The notes under the pieces: generated by a model
The model's database searches: none
What the model was told of the DNA's origin: nothing
What the model saw: only the letters and a program-made list of their open reading frames with translations
Assembly (NCBI RefSeq): GCF_001187785.1
Contig: NZ_CP012154.1
Span: 738,501-802,500 of the forward strand
Direction of reading: 5' to 3'
Length of the DNA stretch: 64,000 nucleotides
Source of the DNA: Wenzhouxiangella marina
GTDB lineage: Bacteria > Pseudomonadota > Gammaproteobacteria > Xanthomonadales > Wenzhouxiangellaceae
Part shown: positions 47,397 through 56,292 of the stretch, in pieces
Layout: the number at the start of each line of letters is the position of its first letter
Position numbering within the stretch: position 1 is the stretch's first letter
Program-made: the position numbers and the translations under genes

Positions 47397-48578
47397 ATGA
47401 GTTCAGGACGATCGCAATCCCTGCACCGTTTTCTCGAGTGGCAGCCGGTGGACTGGCTTCGCTATTTCGGGCTGTTGGTCTGGGTGCTGGCTGCGATTCC
47501 CCTGGTGCTCTTTCCCTGGCTGACTTCCGAGCCCCCGTCGCAGCAGGACATTCTTGGCTGGTGGTCCGGTGCGATTCTTTTTCTGCTCGCCCTTCTTCAT
47601 CCCACGGTTCGCCTGCAGTGGCGAGCGGCCTTGTGGCGGCGGATCATGGTGCTGGGCGTGCTGTCGGTCTCTGCCTTTGCGGTGAGCTACTTCACGCGCT
47701 CGGCCATCGGTAGCCTGCTGGCGATGGTGGTGGCGGCATTTCTACCCTGGATGCTGCCGGTGGTGCTCAGTGTCGGGTGGATGATCGTTCTGGCCATGGC
47801 CTTCGGGCTCTGGGCCTTGTGGACGCCCGAAGGCAGCTGGTTGCTCGCGCTGGTTTTCTTTCTTATGAACTTCGGGCTGACGCTGTTTCCCTTCATCGCT
47901 TCCCTGCTGGCCTTGAAGCAGGTGCAGGCAAAAGGCGAACTCCGACGGCTGAATTCCGAGCTTCTGGCGACCCAGAATCTGCTGGCCGAGAACACGCGAA
48001 TTGCCGAGCGGGTCCGCATTTCCCGCGAACTGCACGATCTGGTGGGGCATCATCTCACGGCGCTGTCGCTCAATCTCGAAGTGGCGAGCCACCTCAGTTC
48101 CGGCAAGGCCAAGGAACATGTCGAGCAGGCGACTTCGCTGGCGAGGTTGTTGCTGGCCGATGTTCGGGAAGTGGTCAGTGACATGCGAGAGGACGATCAG
48201 GTCGATCTGCGTGGCTCCCTCCAGATGCTGGCCCAGGGCGTGCCTGAACTGGAGATTCATCTCGATATTCCCGATTCGGTCTCACTGACGGACCCGCGAC
48301 GGGCGCAGATCCTGTTGCGCGTCGCGCAGGAACTGATTACCAATGCCGTGCGTCATGCCTCTGCGAGTAATCTTTGGATTTCCCTGGAATCCGGCAGCAA
48401 TGGGCTCAGCTTGAAAGCGCGGGATGATGGACGAGGGGTCTCCGAGCTGATGCCGGGGAATGGTTTGAACGGGATGCGGGAGCGATTGAAAGAGCTCGGT
48501 GGTCGCGTCGACATAGCAACCCGGCCCGGGGCCGGTTTTCAGGTGCGGGCGTGGATGCCCCTGGAGGGAAGTGCATGA
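47397..48578 (+). CDS. Sensor histidine kinase, NarL/DesK-type (HisKA_3)
   Basis: 393 residues. The first 175 hold about five to six transmembrane segments with almost no periplasmic domain, so the signal is probably sensed within the membrane. A coiled linker (LLAENTRIAERVRI) leads to the phosphoacceptor H213 in SRELHDLVGHH, then the N box with N316 (ELITNAVRHA) and G boxes DDGRG (343-347) and GNGLNGMRERL. The arrangement resembles DesK/LiaS kinases. TTGTCC and TATGAT upstream are spaced 19 bases, and the TATGAT ends only 6 bases before the ATG, which could mean a leaderless message. It overlaps its regulator by ATGA. Confidence 0.9.
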   Translation: MSSGRSQSLHRFLEWQPVDWLRYFGLLVWVLAAIPLVLFPWLTSEPPSQQDILGWWSGAILFLLALLHPTVRLQWRAALWRRIMVLGVLSVSAFAVSYFTRSAIGSLLAMVVAAFLPWMLPVVLSVGWMIVLAMAFGLWALWTPEGSWLLALVFFLMNFGLTLFPFIASLLALKQVQAKGELRRLNSELLATQNLLAENTRIAERVRISRELHDLVGHHLTALSLNLEVASHLSSGKAKEHVEQATSLARLLLADVREVVSDMREDDQVDLRGSLQMLAQGVPELEIHLDIPDSVSLTDPRRAQILLRVAQELITNAVRHASASNLWISLESGSNGLSLKARDDGRGVSELMPGNGLNGMRERLKELGGRVDIATRPGAGFQVRAWMPLEGSA

Positions 48579-49216
48579 TCAAGGTCATGCTGGTGGATGA
48601 TCAGACCCTGGTTCGACAGGGGGTGCGGTCCTTGCTGGCCCTGGCCGAAGACATCGAAGTGATCGGTGAGGCTTCGGACGGAGAAAGCGCAATCGAGAAG
48701 GTGCCGGAGCTGGCGCCGGACGTGTTGTTGCTGGACATGCGCATGCCCGGCAAGAACGGTCTGGAGGTCTTGATGGCACTGAAGGAGGCCGAGCAGTTGC
48801 CGCCGACCATCATCCTGACCACCTTCGACGATGACGAACTGGTCCTCGGCGGGATTCGTGCCGGTGCCCGAGGGTACCTGCTCAAGGACGTCGCCCTGGA
48901 GGAGTTGCTCGAAGCCGTGCGCTCCGTGGCAGCCGGGAAGACCATCGTCAAGCCCGCCGTGACCCAGCGTCTCCTGAAAGGGCTGGGGAAGGTGCGAAAT
49001 GAATTCAGCAGTCTGGATCAGCCCGACCCCCTGACCGAGCGAGAGACGGAGATCCTGAGGCTGATGGCCGGTGGCTATTCCAACAAGGAAATCGCCAATG
49101 CACTGAACGTGGCGGAGGGGACGGTCAAGAACCACGTCTCCAACGTCCTGTCGAAAATGGGCGTGCGGGATCGAACCCGCGCCGTGCTGAAGGCCTTCGA
49201 GAACGGTGTGATCTGA
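48575..49216 (+). CDS. LuxR/NarL-family response regulator
   Basis: A 213-residue regulator. The receiver domain has phosphoacceptor D54 in LLLDMRMPGKNGLEV and K104 in YLLKD; the C-terminal LuxR helix-turn-helix has LTERETEILRLMAGGYSNKEIANAL and GTVKNHVSNVLSKMGVRDRT. It is the cognate partner of the overlapping kinase. Its targets cannot be read here; the neighbouring M28 peptidase and the converging HExxH gene are possible but unproven. Confidence 0.93.
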   Translation: MIKVMLVDDQTLVRQGVRSLLALAEDIEVIGEASDGESAIEKVPELAPDVLLLDMRMPGKNGLEVLMALKEAEQLPPTIILTTFDDDELVLGGIRAGARGYLLKDVALEELLEAVRSVAAGKTIVKPAVTQRLLKGLGKVRNEFSSLDQPDPLTERETEILRLMAGGYSNKEIANALNVAEGTVKNHVSNVLSKMGVRDRTRAVLKAFENGVI

Positions 49217-49280
49217 GCCCGACGCTGGGACACGCGGCCTGCGCTACAATCAGCGGCTGTGTCACTCGTGCAGGATCACC

Positions 49281-51014
49281 ATGAAAAAGCTCAACGCCGC
49301 CGCCATCGCGGCATTTTCCCTGACGCTGGCTGCCTGCCAGGGCTCAGACCCTGAAGCCGCCTCCAGCGCGTCCACCGAAGTCGAGCCCACGCCTGCCCCT
49401 GAAGTGGTCGAGGTGGTGGAGACCGTCGCATCGGCGCTGCCGCCGATCCCCGGCGATGGCATCGATGTCGATCGCTACGCGGAGCATCTGCGGATCCTGG
49501 CCTCGGACGAATTCGAAGGCCGCGCCCCCGGGACTCGTGGTGAACGTCTGACTCTGGACTACCTGGTCGGCCAGTTTCTCGAGCTCGGCCTGGCCCCGGG
49601 CAACGGTGACAGCTATCTGCAGCCCGTGCCGATGGTGGAATTGACGAATGTCGAGCGCTCGGATCTGACGGTCCAGCAAGGCGATGAAAGCTTCACCCTG
49701 AACTATCCCGAGCAGATGATCATCGGCTCCCGTCGTCTGGGCACGGACCCGCACGGCGTGTCCGATTCCGGGCTGGTCTTCGTCGGCTATGGCGTGGTTG
49801 CCCCGGAGTACGGTTGGAACGACTACGAAGGCCTGGATGTCGAGGGCAAGACCGTGGTCATCCTGGTCAACGATCCCGGCTTCGAGACGGGCAACGAAGA
49901 CCTTTTCAATGGCCGGGCCATGACCTACTACGGTCGCTGGACCTACAAGTACGAAGAGGCCGCTCGTCAGGGGGCCTCTGCCGCACTGATCGTGCACGAG
50001 ACCGAGCCGGCCTCCTACCCCTGGGAAGTCGTGATCAATTCCTGGTCGGGCGCGCAGTTCGAGCTGGGTGAACCCAGTGGCGAGCCGATCATGCCGCTGG
50101 AGGGCTGGATCACCGTCGACACCGCGCGTGAGCTCTTCGAGCGTGCGGGCCTGGACTTCGAGGCCGAGAAGGCCCGTGCCCAGACGGCGGAGTTCGACCC
50201 GGTCAGCCTGGGCATGAGCGTCAGTGGCAGCGTCCGCAACAGCATTCGCCGGGGCGAGTCCTACAACGTCGTGGCCAGCATCCCGGGCACCGAACGCCCG
50301 GACGAGGCCATCGTCTACGTCGCGCACTGGGATCATCTGGGTCGCAACATGGCCCTGCCGGGGACGACGGGCATCTACAACGGCGCGGTCGACAACGCCT
50401 CCGGCACCGCGGCGATGCTCGAACTGGCTCGCCTCTATCAGGAAGCCGGCGCGCCGAAGCGCACCGTGACCTTCCTCGTGGTCACGCTGGAGGAGTACGG
50501 TCTGCTGGGTTCTCGCTACTACGTCAACAACCCGGTGATTCCGACGGACCATACGGTCGCCGCGATCAACATGGATGCGATGAGCCTGATCGGCCCGACG
50601 AACGATGTGGTCGTGGTCGGCTACGGTTCCTCCGAACTCGAGGACATTCTCCTGCCGGCGGTCGAGGCGCAGGGCCGCGTGATGGTGCAGGAGCCGACCC
50701 CCGAAGCCGGTTTCTACTACCGCTCCGATCACTTCAATTTCGCCCGCGTGGGCGTGCCGGCCCTGTACGCCAAGGGTGGCGTCGACCATCGCGAGCTCGG
50801 CACGGAATACGGCATGGCCCAGCAGCGCGAGTACCGCGACGTGGCCTACCACAAGCCCGCCGACGTCTTCAACCCGGACTGGGATCTGCGTGGCGTCGCC
50901 GAAGATCTGGAGCTGCTCTACATGGTCGGCCGTGAGCTGGCCGATGGCGAGCAGTGGCCGAACTGGCGTGAAGGCAATGAGTTCAGAGCCATTCGGGACG
51001 CGGACCGTCCCTGA
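49281..51014 (+). CDS. M28 family metallopeptidase lipoprotein
   Basis: 577 residues with a lipobox ending LAAC (C19), then a Ser/Pro/Glu-rich linker. A PA-like insert (about 150-290, GLVFVGYGVVAPEYGWNDYEGLDVEGKTVVI) precedes the M28 zinc site: VAHWDHLG, GAVDNASGTAAMLELA, EEYGLLGSRYYV and a later SDHFNF. The zinc ligands H, D, E, D and H are present. It is predicted to be an outer-membrane-anchored aminopeptidase. A TACAAT box is at 49245-49250. Confidence 0.92.
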   Translation: MKKLNAAAIAAFSLTLAACQGSDPEAASSASTEVEPTPAPEVVEVVETVASALPPIPGDGIDVDRYAEHLRILASDEFEGRAPGTRGERLTLDYLVGQFLELGLAPGNGDSYLQPVPMVELTNVERSDLTVQQGDESFTLNYPEQMIIGSRRLGTDPHGVSDSGLVFVGYGVVAPEYGWNDYEGLDVEGKTVVILVNDPGFETGNEDLFNGRAMTYYGRWTYKYEEAARQGASAALIVHETEPASYPWEVVINSWSGAQFELGEPSGEPIMPLEGWITVDTARELFERAGLDFEAEKARAQTAEFDPVSLGMSVSGSVRNSIRRGESYNVVASIPGTERPDEAIVYVAHWDHLGRNMALPGTTGIYNGAVDNASGTAAMLELARLYQEAGAPKRTVTFLVVTLEEYGLLGSRYYVNNPVIPTDHTVAAINMDAMSLIGPTNDVVVVGYGSSELEDILLPAVEAQGRVMVQEPTPEAGFYYRSDHFNFARVGVPALYAKGGVDHRELGTEYGMAQQREYRDVAYHKPADVFNPDWDLRGVAEDLELLYMVGRELADGEQWPNWREGNEFRAIRDADRP

Positions 51015-51068
51015 GCTAAACCGGAGACATTGGTCGGGCCGGTGACGCCGGCTCGACCGCTCTGCTTC

Positions 51069-51091
51069 CAGCCCGCCGGGGACGGGCTGGC
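51069..51091. terminator. GC-rich hairpin after the M28 peptidase gene
   Basis: CCAGCCCG/CGGGCTGG-type inverted repeat in the gap between the converging peptidase and small acidic gene. No T-run; role as terminator is tentative. Confidence 0.4.
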
Positions 51092-51118
51092 GGCCCGGGA
51101 TGAAGGACTCGGCTGGGC

Positions 51119-51427
51119 TCAGGCCCGCCCGACGTCGTTGTCCATTGGCGAGTGCAGGTATTCGCTTTCCTCGGCCGATTCCATCACCTGACGCACGAGT
51201 TCTTCCAGGCGTTCGCGCGAACTCATCATGTCGTCTTCGTCCGGGAAGTCCTGGGGCTGATGGGCGTACAGCCAGTAATGCACCGCGCCGGCGATCAGTC
51301 CGTCAGCCAGCGCCCAGGGATCGGCGTCCGGGTTCTCGGCAGCCAGGCGGTTGCCGAGATCGACGACGGCATCGGCCGCCTGGTCGAAGAGTGCGCTGTT
51401 CTGATCGTCGTCTTCCATTTCAAACAT
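51119..51427 (-). CDS. Small acidic hypothetical protein
   Basis: 102 residues, strongly acidic (start MFEMEDDDQNSALFDQAAD; C-terminal SAEESEYLHSPMDND). It is probably helical and cytoplasmic; I recognise no family. The ATG at 51427 lies inside the patatin gene's last codons (8-base overlap), so the two are coupled. A longer frame upstream exists but falls within the patatin gene and has poor composition. Confidence 0.75.
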   Translation of the reverse strand: MFEMEDDDQNSALFDQAADAVVDLGNRLAAENPDADPWALADGLIAGAVHYWLYAHQPQDFPDEDDMMSSRERLEELVRQVMESAEESEYLHSPMDNDVGRA

Positions 51428-52349
51428 GCTCGATTCCCTGGTCCGGCGCGGGCTGCGCGAACACGTCGCGTGCCAGTCTGGAGCCGCACTCGATGATCTC
51501 GTTGGCCCGGTGGAATTCATGAATCATGGCGATGTTCTTCGGCACCTGAACCACCAGATCCGGTTGGAAAATGGCCAGATGCTGCCTCGAGATCACCGAT
51601 TCCATCGTATCCAGCGATCGTAGCATGACCGCGAACAGGCCCGGCTGATCCGGTTTGGGTGGCCGGTCCGAGCCGAGGCCGTCGACGAAGTCCCGGAACT
51701 TGTCCATCAGGCCGTTGCGATCTTCCTCGTTCCCGTTCCCTTTTCCGTTCTTCTTCTTGCCGTTCTCGTCATAGGCCGGGTCCGGCGGGCCGTTGACGTC
51801 GACCACCACCGTCAGATCGGTCATGTGCCGCAGCGTCGGGGCGACGGGGATAGGGTTCAGAATGCCGCCGTCGACCAGGATGCGATCGCGGTAGCGATGC
51901 GGGGTGAACACGCCCGGGATCGCGATGGAGGCGCGAATGGCGTCGAACAGGGGGCCGCGATCCAGCCAGACTTCGCGCCCCTGGTCGAGGTCCACGGCCA
52001 CGGCCGTGAAATCGATCTCCAGGTCCTCGATATCGGTTTCGCCGGCCAGCTCGGACAGCTTGTTGATGATCTTGCGACCCTTGATCAGTCCACCGCCGGA
52101 GAAGGTCCAGTCCACCAGGGACAGCACATCGGACTGCTCCAGGCCACAGACCCAGTCCCGATAGGCGGGGAGTTTGCCCGCGGCATAGATCCCGCCCACC
52201 AGGGCGCCCATGGAGCTGCCGGCCAGGGCCTCGATCTTCGCGCCGGCACGTTCCAGCTCTTCGATCGCACCGATGTGCGCGAGGCCGCGTGCACCGCCGG
52301 AGCCGAGCACCAGCGAGACGGTCTTGCCCTGAAGTGAATGCCTGCCCAT
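51420..52349 (-). CDS. Patatin-like phospholipase family protein (RssA-like)
   Basis: A 309-residue patatin-like hydrolase. Oxyanion loop GSGGARG (16-22), nucleophile S46 in GSSMG and aspartate D160 in VDGG make the Ser/Asp dyad. A charged Lys/Asn/Glu-rich loop (NGKKKNGKGNGNEED) separates the core from the C-terminal helical part. It is predicted to be a cytoplasmic or membrane-surface lipid acyl hydrolase; natural substrate unknown. Start MGRHSLQGKTVSLVLGSGG is the only sensible one. Confidence 0.88.
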   Translation of the reverse strand: MGRHSLQGKTVSLVLGSGGARGLAHIGAIEELERAGAKIEALAGSSMGALVGGIYAAGKLPAYRDWVCGLEQSDVLSLVDWTFSGGGLIKGRKIINKLSELAGETDIEDLEIDFTAVAVDLDQGREVWLDRGPLFDAIRASIAIPGVFTPHRYRDRILVDGGILNPIPVAPTLRHMTDLTVVVDVNGPPDPAYDENGKKKNGKGNGNEEDRNGLMDKFRDFVDGLGSDRPPKPDQPGLFAVMLRSLDTMESVISRQHLAIFQPDLVVQVPKNIAMIHEFHRANEIIECGSRLARDVFAQPAPDQGIEHV

Positions 52350-52428
52350 GGGTTCGAATTCTACGTCAATGCCTCGCTCGACTCATCCGACTTGCGCAGC
52401 TTGAGCGGCTTTGGCACCCTTGATCGGG

Positions 52429-53073
52429 ATGGACGCCACCGAACGCTACCGACAGACCTTCCGTCAGGCCGAGATTCCGTCCTGGTATTCCGGCCAGGCG
52501 CATTTCGCCTTCATTCTGCTGTTTTCCATCGGCGGCTCGGTCTGGGCGATCAGCCAGCTGAGCGTGCTCCAGCCCCTGGAGTGGCTGACCATTCCCTTGA
52601 CCTTCCTGTACGCCAATCTGGTCGAATACGCGGGGCACCGATGGGTCATGCACCGCAAGGTTCCAGGCCTGGGCCTGATCTACAAGCGCCATAGCGGCCA
52701 GCATCATCGCTTCTTCACCGATCAGGTGATGGAGCTGGAGAGCTGGCGTGACTGCAAGGTCGTGCTGTTTCCGGCCGTACTGATGGTGTTCTTCTTCGGC
52801 GCCTTCGCCCTGCCGGTGGGTCTGGTGCTGGCCTGGGGCTTCTCGGCCAACGTCGCCTGGCTGTTCGTGCTCGTGGCCCTGCTTTACTACCTCAACTACG
52901 AGTTGCTGCATCTGGCCTATCACCTGCCCGAAGATTCCCGGCTATTGGCGCTGCCTCTGCTTCGCCGGCTTCGTCAGCTGCACCATCGTCATCACGATCC
53001 TTCGCTGATGGCCCACCACAATTTCAACATCACCTATCCGATCGGCGACTGGCTGTTTCGCACGCGGGTCTGA
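52429..53073 (+). CDS. Fatty acid hydroxylase/sterol desaturase family protein
   Basis: A 214-residue membrane diiron protein. The His-box set is HRWVMH, HSGQHHRFF and HRHHDPSLMAHHNFN, among four or five transmembrane helices. The ATG at 52429 is chosen; a TTG six codons upstream is possible. Size and motif spacing suggest a small carotenoid/fatty-acid hydroxylase relative. The substrate cannot be assigned. Confidence 0.85.
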   Translation: MDATERYRQTFRQAEIPSWYSGQAHFAFILLFSIGGSVWAISQLSVLQPLEWLTIPLTFLYANLVEYAGHRWVMHRKVPGLGLIYKRHSGQHHRFFTDQVMELESWRDCKVVLFPAVLMVFFFGAFALPVGLVLAWGFSANVAWLFVLVALLYYLNYELLHLAYHLPEDSRLLALPLLRRLRQLHHRHHDPSLMAHHNFNITYPIGDWLFRTRV

Positions 53074-53094
53074 TTCCGGGCGATCCATCCCGTG

Positions 53095-53120
53095 CCCGGC
53101 GGCTCGATCGAGCCACCGGG
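53095..53120. terminator. Palindromic hairpin between converging genes
   Basis: CCCGG...CCGGG flanks the perfect palindrome GGCTCGATCGAGCC (53101-53114) in the 57-bp gap between the hydroxylase and RND genes. Confidence 0.45.
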
Positions 53121-53130
53121 TCCGACCTCG

Positions 53131-56100
53131 TCAGCTTGCCTCGGCCTCGTCGACGAAGCGGCGGCTCGGGTCGAAGCCGAAGGCGCGCATGATCCCCGCG
53201 ACGACATCATCCAGGATCAGGTAGAGAATCGGGATCAGGCCCAGGGTGATGACCGTCGCGAACAGGATGCCGAAGGCCAGCGAGGTCGCCATCGGAACCA
53301 CCAGCTGAGCCTGGGCGCTCGATTCCAGGAACACGATCGGTGCCAGGCCGAGGAAGGTCGTCATCGAGGTCAGGATGATGGCGCGGAAGCGAGAACGCGT
53401 CGCCTGGATGGCCGCCTCGATGCGCGATTGGCCGGCGCGACGGTGCCGGTTGACGAAATCGACCAGGATCAGGCTGTCGTTGACCACCACCCCGGCCAGG
53501 GCAATGATGCCGAACAGGCTGAGCAGGCTGACCGGAATGCCCATGATCCAGTGGCCGAGGATCGCGCCGACGATGCCGAAGGGAATGACCGACATGATCA
53601 GCAGCGGCTGCAGGTAGGACTTCAGGGGGATGGCCAGCAGGGCGTAGATCAGGAAGAAGGCGAAGATGGCGCCGACGACGAGGTCGCGGGTGACTTCCTG
53701 CTGGCTGCGCGTCGCGCCGCCCAGTCGATAGCGAACGTCGGGGTAGCCGCTGAGGATCTCCGGCAGCACCTGCTGGCGAAGTTCCGCCGCGATGCGACCC
53801 GGCTCGCCGATCTCCTTGTCGACGCGGCCGGTCACGCTGATCGAGCGCTCTCGGTCGAAGCGGCGGATGCTCGAGGGGCTGCTGCCGATCTCGACATCGG
53901 CCACGGCGCTGAAGGGAATCTCGTCGCCGGCCGGCGTGCGGATGCGCATCGCCTCCAGATAGCCTTCCGATTCGCGCTGCGCGCGTGGGTAGCGCACCAT
54001 CACGCGCACATCGTCCTGGCCGCGCTGGATGCGCTGCACTTCCTCGCCGAAGAAGGCCTGGCGGACCTGGCGGGCCAGGTCCTGCTGGCTCAGGCCAAGC
54101 ACCTCGGCTTCGGGACGGATATGCAGCTGCAGCTCACGCAGGCCGCCCTCGAAGGAATTGCGTACGTCGAAGGTGCCGTTGTACTCGAGCATCCGCGCCT
54201 CGAGCTCGGCCGCCGCGGCCTGGAGCTGCTCGAGATTGCGGCCGACCAGCTGGAAACTCAGGTCCGGGCCATCGCCGCCGGGGCCACCGGCGCCGCCGAT
54301 CTGCAGGGCGCGCACGCCCGGGATCTGCCCGACCGCATCACGCCAGCGGCGCTCGAAGTCGCGATTGGGAATGCGGTTTTCCTCGTCGCGGTTGAGCTCG
54401 ACGATCATGCTGCCGCTGGTGTCGCCGGACCAGGCAAAGACCGTCCGGATCACCGGCTCGTCGAAGCCGTTTTCCTGCTGCACCTGGGCGTCGATCTCGT
54501 GCAGCACTTCGGCCAGGTGGTCCATGTTGGCGTGCGTCACTTCGCTGGGCGTGCCCTCGTTCATCTCCAGGTTGACGCGCAGGAAGTCGCTGGCGAAATC
54601 GGGGAAGAAGACCACGCGCAGGAAGCCGCCGATGACCAGGCCGAGGGACAGGATGAAGATCGCGATGAAGCCCGCCAGGGCGACGTAGCGATTCTTCAGC
54701 AGCACTTTCAGCGAGGGCAGGTAGATCGTGTCGACCAGGTGGAACAGGCTCTCGGAGAACTTGCGCTGGAAGCGGATGAAGCCGTTGGTCGTGTCCTGGG
54801 CATGCGGCTTGAGCCGCATATGCGCCAGATGCGCCGGCAGGATCAGCTTGGATTCGACCAGGGAGAACAGCAGGCAGAGCACGACCACCCAGCCGATCGG
54901 CGCGAAGAACTGGCCCTGCACGCCCGAGACCATCAGGATCGGCGAGAAGGCCGCGATGGTGGTGAGCACGCCAAAGGTGGCGGGCACGGCCACCTTGTGG
55001 ACACCATTGACGACATTGTCGGCCGAATGTCCATGCTCGCGGATTTCCGTATAGGCGGATTCGCCCATGACGATGGCGTCGTCGACCACGATCCCGAGCA
55101 CGACCAGAAAGCCGAACAGGCTGATCATGTTGATGGTCACGCCCACCGCCGGCAGCATCCAGAGCGAGCCGAGGAAGGCGACCAGCAGGCCGACCATGAC
55201 CCAGAAGGCCAGCTTCAGGCGCAGGAACAGGGTCAGGATCAGAAACACCAGCAGGGCGCCGGCCAGCAGGTTCTCGCCCATCATCTTCAGGCGCTCGCCC
55301 AGGTAGTAGGCCGTGTCCGCCCACCAGGCCACGCTGATGCCTTCGGGCAGGCTGGCCTGGCTGCGGTCGATGTAGTCGCGCACTTCCCGGGAGACGGCCA
55401 AGGCGTTCTGCTCGCCCAGACTCATGACCTGAATGGCGACCGAGGGCACGCCATTGTGGCGGGCGTAGAAATCGCTCTCGACGAAGCCGTCGCGGACCTC
55501 GGCGATGTCGCGAACCCGCACCCGACTGCCGTCGGGGTTGGTGCGCACGACGATGTCCTCGAAGTCCCGGCCCACGTAGGCCTGGCCCACGGAGCGCAGC
55601 AGTACGTCGCCGCCGGGCGACTCGATCCGCCCGCCGGGCAGGTCGAGGGAGGAGGCGCGGATCGACTGGGCTACATCGCCCAGGGTCAGGTCATAGGCGC
55701 GCAGGGTTTCCTCGCGCACTTCGATGCCGATCTCGTAGCCTCGGGCACCGACCAGATCGGCGCGGGTGACCGAGGGCAGGGCGGTGATGTCGTCCCGGAT
55801 CTGGCGGGCTGCTTCCTTCAGGGTGCGTTCGTCCACGTCACCGAAGACCGAGACCCAGATCACCTGCTGGGTGAAGGTCGTGCGCTGGTAGGTCGGGCGC
55901 TCGGTCTCGGCCGGAAAGGTCGAGATCGAGTCGACGCGACCCTTGATCCGGTCGAGGACTTCGAGCACGTCGTAGGCCGAGTCCACCTCGACCCGGACCT
56001 GCCCCGAGCCTTCATTGGCCGTGGACACGATCTCGCGCAGGCCTTCCAGGTCCTGGATCGCCTCTTCGACCTTGATCAGGACGCCCTGCTCGACGTCCCG

Positions 56101-56292
56101 CGGCGTGCCGCCGCGATAGGGCACGGTGACCGTGACGTAATTGGTCTCGATCCTGGGCGTGACTTCCTTGGTGATTGTCCAGGCGGTGAACAGGCCGCCC
56201 AGGATCAGGCTGAACATCAACAGGTTGGCGGCGACCGGGTTGTGCGCGAACCAGGCGATGATGTTGCCGTACCAGTTGCGCTCCGGGTTCAC
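53131..56292 (-). CDS. Efflux RND transporter permease subunit
   Basis: A 1053-residue inner-membrane proton-driven pump of the AcrB/HAE type, with twelve transmembrane helices and two large periplasmic domains. The proton-relay pair D404-D405 sits in GIVVDDAIVMGES. N-terminal WFAHNPVAANLLMF and VPYRGGTPRDVEQGV are typical of this subgroup. Its start overlaps the adaptor gene's stop (ATGA). The substrate is unknown. No outer-membrane channel gene is adjacent; the distant tolC could serve. Confidence 0.94.
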   Translation of the reverse strand: MNPERNWYGNIIAWFAHNPVAANLLMFSLILGGLFTAWTITKEVTPRIETNYVTVTVPYRGGTPRDVEQGVLIKVEEAIQDLEGLREIVSTANEGSGQVRVEVDSAYDVLEVLDRIKGRVDSISTFPAETERPTYQRTTFTQQVIWVSVFGDVDERTLKEAARQIRDDITALPSVTRADLVGARGYEIGIEVREETLRAYDLTLGDVAQSIRASSLDLPGGRIESPGGDVLLRSVGQAYVGRDFEDIVVRTNPDGSRVRVRDIAEVRDGFVESDFYARHNGVPSVAIQVMSLGEQNALAVSREVRDYIDRSQASLPEGISVAWWADTAYYLGERLKMMGENLLAGALLVFLILTLFLRLKLAFWVMVGLLVAFLGSLWMLPAVGVTINMISLFGFLVVLGIVVDDAIVMGESAYTEIREHGHSADNVVNGVHKVAVPATFGVLTTIAAFSPILMVSGVQGQFFAPIGWVVVLCLLFSLVESKLILPAHLAHMRLKPHAQDTTNGFIRFQRKFSESLFHLVDTIYLPSLKVLLKNRYVALAGFIAIFILSLGLVIGGFLRVVFFPDFASDFLRVNLEMNEGTPSEVTHANMDHLAEVLHEIDAQVQQENGFDEPVIRTVFAWSGDTSGSMIVELNRDEENRIPNRDFERRWRDAVGQIPGVRALQIGGAGGPGGDGPDLSFQLVGRNLEQLQAAAAELEARMLEYNGTFDVRNSFEGGLRELQLHIRPEAEVLGLSQQDLARQVRQAFFGEEVQRIQRGQDDVRVMVRYPRAQRESEGYLEAMRIRTPAGDEIPFSAVADVEIGSSPSSIRRFDRERSISVTGRVDKEIGEPGRIAAELRQQVLPEILSGYPDVRYRLGGATRSQQEVTRDLVVGAIFAFFLIYALLAIPLKSYLQPLLIMSVIPFGIVGAILGHWIMGIPVSLLSLFGIIALAGVVVNDSLILVDFVNRHRRAGQSRIEAAIQATRSRFRAIILTSMTTFLGLAPIVFLESSAQAQLVVPMATSLAFGILFATVITLGLIPILYLILDDVVAGIMRAFGFDPSRRFVDEAEAS

